From the NCBI GenBank assembly GCA_963920525.1, contig OY986439.1, positions 51,829,482 to 51,893,481 of the forward strand: a stretch of 64,000 bases of DNA, written 5' to 3'. The DNA is from Dichetophora obliterata. Taxonomy: Eukaryota > Arthropoda > Insecta > Diptera > Sciomyzidae. The notes beneath the pieces are model-generated. The model did no database searches. It was not told the DNA's origin and saw nothing but the letters and a program-made list of their open reading frames with translations. Position 1 is the stretch's first letter, and the number at the start of each line of letters is the position of its first letter. Positions 45,245 to 55,001 of the stretch are shown here, one piece after another. A program made the translations under genes and the position numbers.

Positions 45245-45730
45245 GGTTTTTGAGATATTGTTAACTAAAAAGTGCAAAAATTCTGTTTTTGGTTAATCGT
45301 TAAGGCATATTTAAGCAAGGCATCGAATTTTTCGAAATAACTTGATGAAGCATCTAAAAGTAACATTTATTGCCTTCAAAACCCATTTTGATTCGTCTCA
45401 AAATCTTTTTTAACTTTGAGATATCGCTTGTAAGAATTTATAGTTTTGCTGACTTTCCTTTTCTTTCACCAGCTATACAATGCAAATGTTCGTTGAAACC
45501 GTAAATTCTTACAAGTGATATTTCGAATATAAAAAATATTTTGAGACGAATTAAAATGAGTTTTGAAGACAATAAATGTTATTTTTACTTCTTTTAAATT
45601 CTTTTAAATTCTTCTTTTAAATTCTTCATCGAGACATTTCGAAAAGTTCGATCCCTCGCTTAAATATGCCCTAACGTATAACCAAAAACAGCATTTTTTG
45701 CAATTTTTAGTTAACAATATCTCAATAACC
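45245..45730. mobile_element. Foldback element, about 200-bp arms
   Basis: ggtttttgagatattgttaac at the left pairs with gttaacaatatctcaataacc at the right. The arms continue with matching blocks (aaggcatatttaagc / gcttaaatatgcc; cttcaaaacccattttgattcgtctc / its inverse), ending in gcttgtaagaattta / taaattcttacaagt around a loop of about 60 nt. Noncoding, 486 bp. A short duplication (cttttaaatt) expands the right arm. Confidence 0.88.
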
Positions 45731-45984
45731 AGATGAGATAGGCCAAAACTAAAGTCAAATTCGGATTAAGACAACGTAGCTTCACAAAAAAGTTCTAAAT
45801 TTTATTTGTCCTTACTGTTTCTAGTGCTTTTATGACACATTTTCAAACTGAACGCAGACTTTTTGGTTGCTATATTTACCTATTGTTCCCGTTATCTCAT
45901 AAATGAAGAGAAAAATCTATTTTTTTTTTTTTTTTGCTTTTAAGCTTAAGAATGTTAAGAAGAAAAACATCTATAAAAAATTTA

Positions 45985-47335
45985 AATTTAAGAATGCTCA
46001 GTCATTTAAAGACTTATTTCCTCGAGCGGTGGAGGCTATTCAAAATCATCACTATGTTGATGACTTTATCGACAGTGAAGACGATGAGTACGCGGCTCTA
46101 CAGCTGGCAAACCAAGTCAAGCAAATCCATGCGGCAGCAGGATTTAATATACGCAACTGGGCGTCAAACTCTTCACATGTTCTAAAACAGCTTCTTAAAC
46201 ATCCTTCTGCAGAACAAGATATGAAAGAATGGGATCTTGCTACAAAGGTCTTAGGTATGTTTTGGGACCCTACTAATGATATTTTTAAATATTTTTGCGG
46301 ATTTACAAAACTTAGCCGTGATGCAAAAAAGGAGCCTGTGGTGCCAACAAAAAGAGAGACACTACAAGTTTTAATGTGTATCTTTGACCCTCTGGAGTTT
46401 TTATCGTGCTACACCATAGGGCTGAAAATCTTACTCCAAGACATATGGTGTTCTGCCATTGAATGGGACGAGCCGCTGACGGACATCTTGTACTCAAAAT
46501 GGTGCCAATGGAAATTCGTTCTAAAGATCATAATGACAGTCGAAATTCCACGAAGTTATGCACAATTGCTGAAAGAAGTAACAGCTATTCAACTTTACAC
46601 ATTCGTGGACGCTGGAGAGAAGGCGTACGCTGCCGTCTGCTACAATACTTGCGTATTGAACAAGGTTGCGATGTAACAGTCGCTCTTGTGTTAGCTAAAG
46701 CTAAAGTAGCGCCGCTTAAGCCACTGTCGATTCAAAGATTGGAACTACAAGCCGCTATAATTGGAGTCGGACTAGCTAGTAGAGTGATGCAAGCTCAACG
46801 CGTTAAAATAAATGCGCAATATTTTTGGACGGATTCAAAAACTGTGCTGAAGTGGTTAACAATGAATCCGAAAAACTTTCAACAGTTCGTTATGCATAGG
46901 GTAGGCGAAATACTAGAGACATCTAACGTTGCACAGTGGCGATGGGTACCCTCAAAATTGAATCCAGCCGATCATGCAACAAAAACAACATCAAAATCGA
47001 GTTTTCAAGGTTGGTTTTCAGGGCCCGCGTTTTTAGAAGCTGGAACACATAATTGGCCCTAATGTGATGAATTAGAATCAACAGATGAGACTGAGATAAG
47101 AAACTGCTGTTTATTCATGGGAAACGCACAGCTTGCGAGCATACCGTTTAATGTAGAATATTTTTCAAATTGGAAGCGACTTTAACGCGCTACTGCCACA
47201 TTCATCTTATACATCAAACGTCTTAAAACTGCTGTCACAAGTGGAGCATTCGTTAAAGAAATTGACTCTGACATGATTTTGAGAGCTCAGCAATTACTCC
47301 TTCAACAAGCGGAAATTAGCGAATATACACAGAAA
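45985..47335 (+). pseudogene. BEL/Pao pol fragment (RT to RNase H)
   Basis: The frame from about 45985 to 46676 reads DLFPRAVEAIQNHHYVDDF (RT box YVDD), GFNIRNWASNS, KVLGMFWDP, IFDPLEF and YTFVDAGEKAYAAVCY (RNase H start). After a frame change near 46645, a second frame to 47062 reads SIQRLELQAA and FWTDSKTVLKWL, then NPADHATK. Beyond a stop the residues FSNWKRL and ATATFILYIKRL continue, as in the integrase N-terminus. This is the usual order in BEL/Pao pol. No LTRs, gag or protease were found and the stops make it dead. It is cut at about 47338 by the palindrome-armed element. Confidence 0.85.
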
Positions 47336-47344
47336 AAACAAATT

Positions 47345-49350
47345 AAATGAACAGCATACGTTAAAATTAATTCATTGATTTTAATGAAAAAATCATTGAG
47401 TTTTAATGAATTGCTCATAGTTTTTAACGTACTTTTCATTGAAATCAATGAAGTTATATTCATTAAAAATGTCTAAATAAATGTCAATGATTTGTTTTCA
47501 TTATTTTAATGGACTTTTTATTGATATCAATGAAAAGTACATTGATTCCAGTTGTAAATCAAATTTTAACGAACCATGCATTGATTTTTAATGAACAGTT
47601 CATTGAATTCAATGTTTAGGTCATTAAATGCAATGTATAGTTCATTAAATTCAATGTATAGGACATTGAATTCAATGTATAGTTCATTGAATTTAATGTA
47701 TAGTTCATTGAATTTAATGTATAGTTCATTGAATTCAATGTATACTAATTTATTCCCTTCCCAATTTTGTTTGAAGTGAAACGCGAAGTTCTGAAGACGA
47801 GTGGCAATTGTGTGTGTAAATCTATATATATAAAATAGGATGTGTGTATGTATGTAACCGTATGGACTCCAATGATTTGTTTTCATTATTTTAACGGACT
47901 TTTTATTGATATCAATGAAAAGTACATTGATTCCAGTTGTAAATCAAATTTTAACGAACCATACATTGATTTTTAATGAACAGTTCATTGAATTCAATGT
48001 TTAGGTCATTAAATGCAATGTATAGTTCATTAAATTCAATGAATAGGTCATTGAATTCAATGTATAGTTCATTGAATTCAATGTATTGTTCATTGAATTT
48101 AATGTATAGTTCATTAAATTCAATGTATTGTTCCATGATTTCAATGTATAGTTAATAAATTCAATGTATAGTTCATTAAATTCAATGTATATTTCATTAA
48201 ATTCAATGTATAGTTCATTAAAATCAATGCATAGTTCATTAAATTCAATGTATTCAGTTCATTAAATTCAATGTATACTAATTTATTCCCTTCCCAATTT
48301 TGTTTGAATTGAAACGCGAAGTTCTGAAGACGAGTGGCAATTGTGTGTGTAAATCTATATATATAAAATAGGATGTGTGTATGTATGTAACCGTATGGAC
48401 TCCAATGATTTGTTTTCATTATTTTAATGGACTTTTTATTGATATCAATGAAAAGTACATTGATTCCAGTTGTAAATCAAATTTTAACGAACCATACATT
48501 GATTTTTAATGAACAGTTCATTGAATTCAATGTTTAGGTCATTAAATGCAATGTATAGTTCATTAAATTCAATGAATAGGTCATTGAATTCAATGTATAG
48601 TTCATTGAATTCAATGTATTGTTCATTGAATTTAATGTATAGTTCATTAAATTCAAGGTATTGTTCCATGATTTCAATGTATAGTTAATAAATTCAATGT
48701 ATAGTTCATTAAATTCAATGTATATTTCATTAAATTCAATGTATAGTTCATTAAAATCAATGCATAGTTCATTAAATTCAATGTATTCAGTTCATTAAAT
48801 TCAATGTATACTAATTTATTCCCTTCCCAATTTTGTTTGAAGTGAAACGCGAAGTTCTGAAGACGAGTGGCAATTGTGTGTGTAAATCTATATATATAAA
48901 ATAGGATGTGTGTATGTATGTAACCGTATGGACTCCAATGATTTGTTTTCATTATTTTAATGGACTTTTTATTGATATCAATGAAAAGTACATTGATTCC
49001 AGTTGTAAATCAAATTTTAACGAACCATACATTGATTTTTAATGAACAGTTCATTGAATTCAATGTTTAGGTCATTAAATGCAATGTATAGTTCATTAAA
49101 TTCAATGAATAGGTCATTGAATTCAATGTATAGTTCATTGAATTCAATGTATTGTTCATTGAATTTAATGTATAGTTCATTAAATTCAATGTATTGTTCC
49201 ATGATTTCAATGTATAGTTAATAAATTCAATGTATAGTTCATTAAATTCAATGTATATTTCATTAAATTCAATGTATAGTTCATTAAAATCAATGCATAG
49301 TTCATTAAATTCAATGTATTCAGTTCATTAAATTCAATGTATACTAATTT
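47345..49350 (+). repeat. Left arm array, 21-bp unit with 14-bp palindrome
   Basis: The 21-bp unit is close to tatagttcattgaattcaatg, whose cattgaattcaatg half is its own reverse complement. The spacer reads tatagtt, tataggt or tattgtt in one orientation. From about 47485 the array is embedded in larger tandem copies of 533 bp. Confidence 0.88.
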
Positions 49351-49467
49351 ATTCCCTTCAAAATTTTGTTTGAAGTGAAACGCGAAGTTCTGAAGACGAG
49401 TGGCAATTGTGTGTGTAAATCTATATATATAAAATAGGATGTGTGTATGTATGTAACGTATGGACTC
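47485..49467 (+). repeat. Tandem 533-bp higher-order repeat
   Basis: The landmark caatgatttgttttcatt starts units at 47485, 47870, 48403 and 48936, and the next boundary is at about 49468. Spacings are 385 (a deleted unit), 533, 533 and 532. Copies are almost identical. Each carries the 21-bp palindrome array, a ttcccttcccaattttgtttgaa block and a Helitron-like 5' tip (tctatatatataaaatagga). The array probably arose by unequal exchange or rolling-circle amplification. Confidence 0.92.
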
Positions 49468-49763
49468 CAAAACGGCTGGGCCAATTTTGATGAAATTTTC
49501 AGGTAATGTTCATCTTGGTACGGTGGGTAACATAGGCTATATTTGGACCCGATAGGTGGCGCTGGGGTGGATTTATATCGAAAATTTGAATTTATGGACC
49601 AATTTAACTGAAATTCAGAATGTATGTTTGTTTGATCATAAGAAAATAATTTGTGGCGCTGGGGTGGACTTATTTCGAAAATTCGATGGCGTGAAAAATA
49701 TATAAATACTTTTAATTTTATTTTATAACGAGGGGAGTAGCGAAGCACACCGGGTTCAGCTAG
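49420..49763 (+). mobile_element. Short Helitron-like element
   Basis: Starts a|tctatatatataaaatagga, includes a cggctgggccaattttgatgaa motif and ends gaagcacaccgggttcagctag|t, with TC, CTAG and AT insertion as for Helitrons. Its end nearly repeats that of 41413-43103. It is 344 bp with no coding capacity. Its first 50 bases are copied into each 533-bp unit to its left. Confidence 0.65.
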
Positions 49764-49917
49764 TTTTAGATAAAAGGTGATAATAAATTTAATTCAAAGT
49801 GAAGAAAATGCTTTGAATGTAAAAGAAAATTTAAATCTGTTGAATTGCTATTAGTATAGGTAAATAGTAGGAAATATACCTGACATTTTAAGTGACTGCT
49901 GCCATCAATTTCAAAAA
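49764..49917. other. Upstream region of the central gene
   Basis: AT-rich segment between the Helitron-like end and the first ATG of the central gene. No TATA box is convincing. Confidence 0.35.
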
Positions 49918-50519
49918 ATGTTTACATTTTTAAAGGTTGAAAACCACATAAAAGACAAAGCTGTGCGGGCAAAGTTGGCAGATATTGAGGATTTCACTAA
50001 TTACAGTGGTAAGCTTAATTTTTCTCGAGGCTAAATAAATAAATAGTTATTTTTTCAATTAATATCTTTCCAAACAGTACTGCTATGAAACTTCTTTGGA
50101 GCCTTCATGGGCATTTGGTGCCCACTCAAAAAGTATGCAGTAAGGACAACTTTGGAAGAAAAACTTTCCTAAAGCATACAATTACCAGTTCCCAAGAGGC
50201 ATTCGTTTTTGTTGGAAGCAGCATCCAGGAAGTCGAGGAGCATATTGAGTTTTTAAAAACTAAAGGCGAAAATATTCAACCATTAATCCTTGCTGTTGGA
50301 GAGAAGAACTTCTCCTCATTCCAACCATTTTATGTGTTCATTGATGGTGTAAAATTTCAATTTGCTAGTTTTATTAGAGCCGTAGACGTGTGCTTTAAAA
50401 TTTTTCAATTATTTCAATTAATATATCCTGTGGCATGCACTCTCGTGTGGAAGTTTATTGCCGTCTATTTTTTTATAAATTTAAAAACTATTCAAAATCT
50501 TCGAAAATTTGTATATTAA
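49918..50519 (+). CDS. Unrecognised two-exon gene inside palindrome-armed element
   Basis: Exon 1 (49918-50008) codes MFTFLKVENHIKDKAVRAKL and on to FTNYS. A likely 69-nt intron follows (donor gtaagc, acceptor ccaaacag). Exon 2, open from 50085 to 50519 (145 residues), includes RKTFLKHTITSSQEAFVFV, EEHIEFLKTKGENIQPLILA, FYVFIDGVKFQFASFIRAVD, then FKIFQLFQLIYPVA and a hydrophobic end. With this splice the phase is off by one, so either the gene is frameshifted, or the start is ATG 50085, or the junction differs. The pattern IQP..L.VG...YV.IDG...F.SF..AVD.CFK resembles, from memory, uncharacterised proteins linked to repeats in many animals; no function is known to me. No catalytic motif is visible. 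It may be the element's own gene. Confidence 0.5.
50009..50077 (+). other. Candidate intron of the central gene
   Basis: cagtg|gtaagctt ... ctttccaaacag|tactg, 69 nt, GT-AG. Joining gives a frame mismatch of one base, so the exact junction is uncertain. Confidence 0.45.
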
Positions 50520-50574
50520 TTGACTCTTTAAAATAAAAAAATATTGTTGAATTTGTAATTATTTCCTTATTTTA

Positions 50575-51060
50575 AAAATGTTTAGAGATGGATTAACAAA
50601 TAATTCGTTGAATTTAACGCATAGATCATTCATTCCAATAAACTAAATAGATTAAATTTAGTTAAATATACATGGAATTCAATGAACTGAATACCTCAAA
50701 TTTAATGAACAGTACATTGAATCCAATAAACTAAATACATTAAATTCAATGATCTTAATACATTATATTTAATGAAATAATTATTAAATTCAATGAACTA
50801 TACATTAAATTCAATAAACTATACATTGAATTCAATAAACTATAATACATTGAATTCAATGAACTATACATTGAATTCAATGAACTATACATTGAATTCA
50901 ATGTAAGTTTCATTGAACTATACATTAAATTCAATGAACTATACATTGAATTCAATGACCTATACATTGAATTCAATGAACTTTACATTGAATTCAATGA
51001 ACTTTTCATTAAATTCAATGAAAAAATCATTAATTTTTGCATTTTTTTAATGAACGTGTT
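50575..51060 (-). repeat. Right arm array, inverted 21-bp palindrome unit
   Basis: Units read caatgaactatacattgaatt, the left arm unit in reverse complement. The spacer aactata is the inverse of tatagtt in the left arm. About 15-20 units are visible, without the 533-bp expansion. The edge toward 51060 has caatgaaaaaatcattaa and ttaatgaacg. Confidence 0.85.
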
Positions 51061-51065
51061 TTAAA

Positions 51066-51510
51066 ACCATTTAGGCCGACGATATGAACTAATAAAGGAA
51101 ACAAACCCCTCGGTTCTCGCTACATTTTTTTCAACTACAAGGATAATAAAGCGCTCGGTTCTTGCTACGTTTTTATATTAAATACAAGCAGAACAAAGCA
51201 CTCGGCTCTCGGTACGATTTTATATTTTCTAGAGGGGAAGCTGAGCGCATACATCTGCTCAGCTATATGCGCTATACACAAGGAGAATGAAGCGCTCTAC
51301 TATTTTTTATGGAGCGCTTCAGATACGCTAATGGAACGATCGCTTCCCTGCTGGGGAAATATACATTATATTTGACTTTATATTTAACCAAACTACACAT
51401 TAGGCTGGCCTTTTCAAGAATTTTTTGAAAACCAAATATGGGACTGGTTTAAAACGAGAAATTTGGGATAAAAACCAGCATGTGTTAAAATGAATTCAAT
51501 AGGAGAAAGC
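51066..51510. other. Spacer with short tandem variants
   Basis: Contains three diverged copies of a gcgctcggttctcgctac-type word (about 51105, 51150, 51195) with aacaaagc before it. No gene recognised. Confidence 0.5.
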
Positions 51511-52474
51511 CGAGTGACTGCGAGTTGGTCGTTTGTTTAAAATTGCAAAAACATTCGGAAATGTTTGACTTTTAACATATTTTCGATTTCTTGCACATAA
51601 TACCTAACTTTGCGCGTGAAACTGGTATGCTTTTCTTTTTTAAATTAGTTGTTCCAAAAAATTAGCTATAAGACATAAAAATCGAATAAAAATTACCAAA
51701 GTTGTGATATTTTACTTTTCGAAAAAATTACTTTTTTTGTTGTAATTATATGGTGTTAAAATGTTTTCTGAAACAACACTTTGTGTTCAAAGTGCCAAAA
51801 ACAGGTTTCAACAGGTTTAAACAGCTGTAACTTTAGTATCCGAATTTTGATTTTTGTTATTTTTTGCACGCGATGTCGTTTTTTAAAATGTTTCATTTTT
51901 GAATTGTAAGCGAATTTTTTGGTAAAAATACCCACATTTCAAATTTACAAAATGCTACACTTCTAGTACAAAATTTCATAAATACCAAGTTATTTAACGT
52001 AATCACAAAATTTTTTGTATTTGTACTAAATGATGTTTCAGAAAACATTTCAACAACATTGAATTGCAATTTGTTTGGAAATTTTCATTTTTAAGATTTT
52101 TTTTTTATTACAACAAGAAAAAATGATTTTTTTGAACTGTAAAATATCATAACTCTGTTAATTTTTATCCAATTTTTATGTTTTATAGCTCATTTTAAGA
52201 AACAATTAAATGAAAAACGAAGTGCATACCAGGTTTATGCACAAATTAGATTTTATGTGCAATAAATCGAGGAATATGTAAAAGTCAAAAAATTTTGGAA
52301 TTTAAATAAAAGGAATTTAAATAAAACTCATATTAATACATATCTTAAGTGTCACGTTTTTAACTTGTTATATTTTTCATTTTTGAAATATTTAAAATTT
52401 TTAATACAAATGCATGCCCAAAATTTTGGAATATTTTTCAATTTAAATAAAAGGAACAGCTCGCGGTCACTCTT
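51511..52474. mobile_element. Foldback element, about 240-bp arms
   Basis: Left arm words gagtgactgcgag, ttgacttttaacatattttc and cgatttcttgcacataa recur inverted in the right arm (ctcgcggtcactc at 52460; ttatgtgcaataaatcgagg at 52252). Inner parts pair as well (aatgttttctgaaacaac at 51760 with gtttcagaaaacatt at 52034). A direct duplication of about 90 bp (52326-52417 and 52489-52580) affects the right side. Noncoding. Confidence 0.82.
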
Positions 52475-53200
52475 CGTACTTGTATCAAACTCATATTAAC
52501 ACATGTTCAATTCTATCTTAAATATCACGTTTTTTACTTGTTATATTTTTCATTTTCGAAATATTTAAAATTTTCATACAAATGCATGGCCAGTCTACTA
52601 CTTATATAAAATTTCTAATTTTACTTCATGTTTTAGCAAAATTAAATAATTTGGAATTTTTCTGTTTTAATTCAGTACATAAAAATATTCTGGATTTCTC
52701 AGGGGGGTTTGAACCCTCCGAACGCCGCCCTTTTGTACAGCGTTACCTGACGCTACACGAAATTTGCCCGTGTGCACGCCAAAGCTTGTGCTTTTTCATT
52801 CATTTTGAGGACTTAAACATTTATTTAATTTTGTTCCCGGTTTTCGGTTTGGTTGAAATGTTTCGGCTTGTGTCGGTTAAGTTAATTTCGTTGCTCATGC
52901 ATTTATGCAACGTTTTTGCAACCACGATTTTCGATTATTTCGTGGAACTGTGTGTGCGTGTCGAAGCAGTCTGAAACGGTTTGGTAGCATAGAATATACT
53001 CTTATTTGGAATACGTTTTTATAATGGAATATCTTTCGATTAATGTATTATACTTTAAACTTTGACAGAAACATAAAATTGATATTATGTATATATTGAG
53101 CTTAATGGGCAAAATTAACATAATGAAGATAATGAAAATAATGAATACTTTCAATATAGTTAATACAACTAATCTATACAATTGACTGGCTGTCTGTCTG
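52475..53200. other. Spacer; second copy of 90-bp duplication, GC-richer patch
   Basis: 52489-52580 is a near copy of 52326-52417. 52700-52975 is less AT-rich and keeps a 130-codon frame, but no motif was recognised; coding is not supported. Confidence 0.45.
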
Positions 53201-53760
53201 TCTGTATTACAGACTCTGTACGTGCATCATGTGAAAACCACTAGATGGATTTTCTTTAAACTTGTCATATCCTTATATCTCTGGTCAGGACATAGGAATT
53301 CTATTTAAAATAGCGTCAAAATCTGATACTGATAAATTAATCTTTTTTCAAAAACGAAACCAATGCGATTGCTTACACAATTTTTTATATAATAAGAATA
53401 TTTTTATGATTGAGAGAAATTTTAGGCTCAAAACCAATGGAATTCCGTCGAGTATGGAGTTAAATGGCGTTAAAACAAATAATTCCCTTGAGTCCTGTAA
53501 TCTTTTTGCTGAGTTTTTTCAGACTGTTTTTGAAAAATATAATGATTTGACGTCTTCTGATGTAATCACTAGTTTTGATTCTCCAAACATTGATTTCTTA
53601 AAAATATTAATGTTTCAATAGGTGACGTATCCTCTAAGCTATATCAAGCTTAAAACCGAGCTTTAAATATGAACGTGGTGGTTTTCCCCAATGTTTTGTA
53701 AACTTTGTGCTGACGCTATAGTAAAGCCTATTACTTTCTTGTTTAATTTAACAAATTAAC
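53200..53760 (+). pseudogene. Jockey-like LINE ORF2 fragment before RT
   Basis: The plus strand reads KLIFFQKRNQ, then NGIPSSMELNG and CNLFAEFFQTVFEKY, then (after frame changes) PMFCKLCADAIVKPITFLFNL. This is the linker between endonuclease and RT and RT motif 1 region in Jockey-like LINEs (pattern IPSSM.LNG....CNLFA.FFQ). One stop occurs at 53621 and shifts follow. It is short and dead. It may be a different family from the LINE at 22940. Confidence 0.68.
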
Positions 53761-54324
53761 AATAATAAAATGTCATCTTACTTAAAACTTACAACAAAAA
53801 TTCAAAATCGAGTACATGTTTGTAAATTGAAGGGCATTTGCTCTTTTTTATGGAATTCTCCTTAATAAAAAATAATGAATATTTTATTGAACACTCTCAA
53901 ATCAGGGACTTTTATACACACATATTTAAGAATGAAACGGGAATATTTTATGAAAATTTTACTGTGATAACAAGTTAGAATAAATCAAGACTGTGCTTGA
54001 TTCATTCAACTTTATTTTTGACAGCTTCTATAAATAACAATTGCTTTAATGCCCATGTGGCAAACTTTTTTTTAACTATCAATAAACTTATTAGTAGTAG
54101 TAAGCTGGCTCAAAGTTATTTTATTGTCTTGTCATCTTTTTTGATGACATGGTTTTGTTTTCGCAAATTGTTGCTGACAACTTCAAAGTTAACTGTTCAA
54201 ACACATAAATATCTAAATATATACACTTTTGCTATTTGAACACTTAAGTAATATTCTTTTGAAAGTTGAAGTATTGTTTATGTGAAAGTTTTTGACATAT
54301 GGATAAACAAGTTGACAATAATAG
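53761..54324. other. Noncoding spacer
   Basis: AT-rich; nothing recognised. The frame at 53997 has no motif. Confidence 0.5.
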
Positions 54325-55001
54325 CACTGTGCGGCACGAAAATCTGCATTTAATAATTTCAACGTTTTTCACTTAATCTTAGTATGAGGAATCTCATGGT
54401 AATATCCGTTTTTCCACTTTACCAAAGACTTAAGTGCAAAATTTTTTTTTTAATTAGTCCAGATATGCACTCATTTGCATGTTGAGAACTCTTGAACCAT
54501 GAGGATTTTCATTTTGGTTTTTTCAGCAAACTTCTTTCTATTATTCTTGCCAACAACTTTGTTGTACAAATATATAATGAAAAATCATTTGAAATTGTAT
54601 TTAAACCTTTAATAAGCGACATATGTCTTGTTCGCTTTCAACGCTTCAAATCAAAAAATGTTACTCATACGCAATGTTGTTCAAATTTTATCGTTTGACT
54701 TTTTGTAAGAATCACTTGAAATTCATTTATTCAGCAAAGTTGTTGGTCAGAATTATAGAAAGAACTTTGCGCAAGAAACAAAAACGAAAATCATAATGGT
54801 TTAAGAGTGTCAAAAGGTTCAAGAGAGAAAATGAGTGTATATCTGAGTAACTTTTGATTTACCTTAAAAAAAAAATTTTGTTCTACAATTTTCTGTAAAG
54901 TGGTAAAACAAACGTCACCACTAAATTCTTCATACCAAAATGAAGTGAAAAGCGTTTAAACTATCAATACAGAGAAAAAAGATACAAAAAAGCGCACAGT
55001 A
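54325..55001. mobile_element. Foldback element with CACTGTGCG ends
   Basis: cactgtgcg at the left (54325) pairs with cgcacagt at the right (to 55000). Arms pair in blocks: cgtttttcactt / gaagtgaaaagcg; ccactttac / gtaaagtgg; atgcactcatttgc / atgagtgtatat; tctttctattattcttgcc / ggtcagaattatagaaaga. Divergence is moderate. About 677 bp, noncoding. Confidence 0.8.

Larger units (their letters stand above)
47340..51065. mobile_element. Putative transposon with inverted palindromic minisatellite arms
   Basis: The unit has three parts: a left array (47345-49350), a central gene (49918-50519) and a right array (50575-51055). The left array is built on cattgaattcaatg plus tatagtt, the right on the same 14-mer plus aactata, so the arms are inverted. 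Outer ends carry similar words (left ttaatgaaaaaatcattga, right caatgaaaaaatcattaa) and each lies near TTAA-like sequence (ttaa at about 47342; ttttaaaa at about 51062). It interrupts BEL/Pao at the left. Not recognised as a known family. Confidence 0.55.

Noticed and set aside
45150..45300. Second piggyBac terminus
   Set aside because: No inverted copy of ccctcatcggtccc followed by TTAA was found; ggttaatcg near 45290 does not match.
47566..49470. CRISPR array
   Set aside because: The repeats have no unique spacers, the unit is palindromic and AT-rich, and the context is eukaryotic transposon DNA.
47566..50976. Frames made of NELYIEF or MYSSLNS repeats
   Set aside because: Translations of the 21-bp palindromic repeat on either strand.
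52582..52974. 130-codon frame in a GC-richer patch
   Set aside because: No motif, and its start lies in the 90-bp noncoding duplication.
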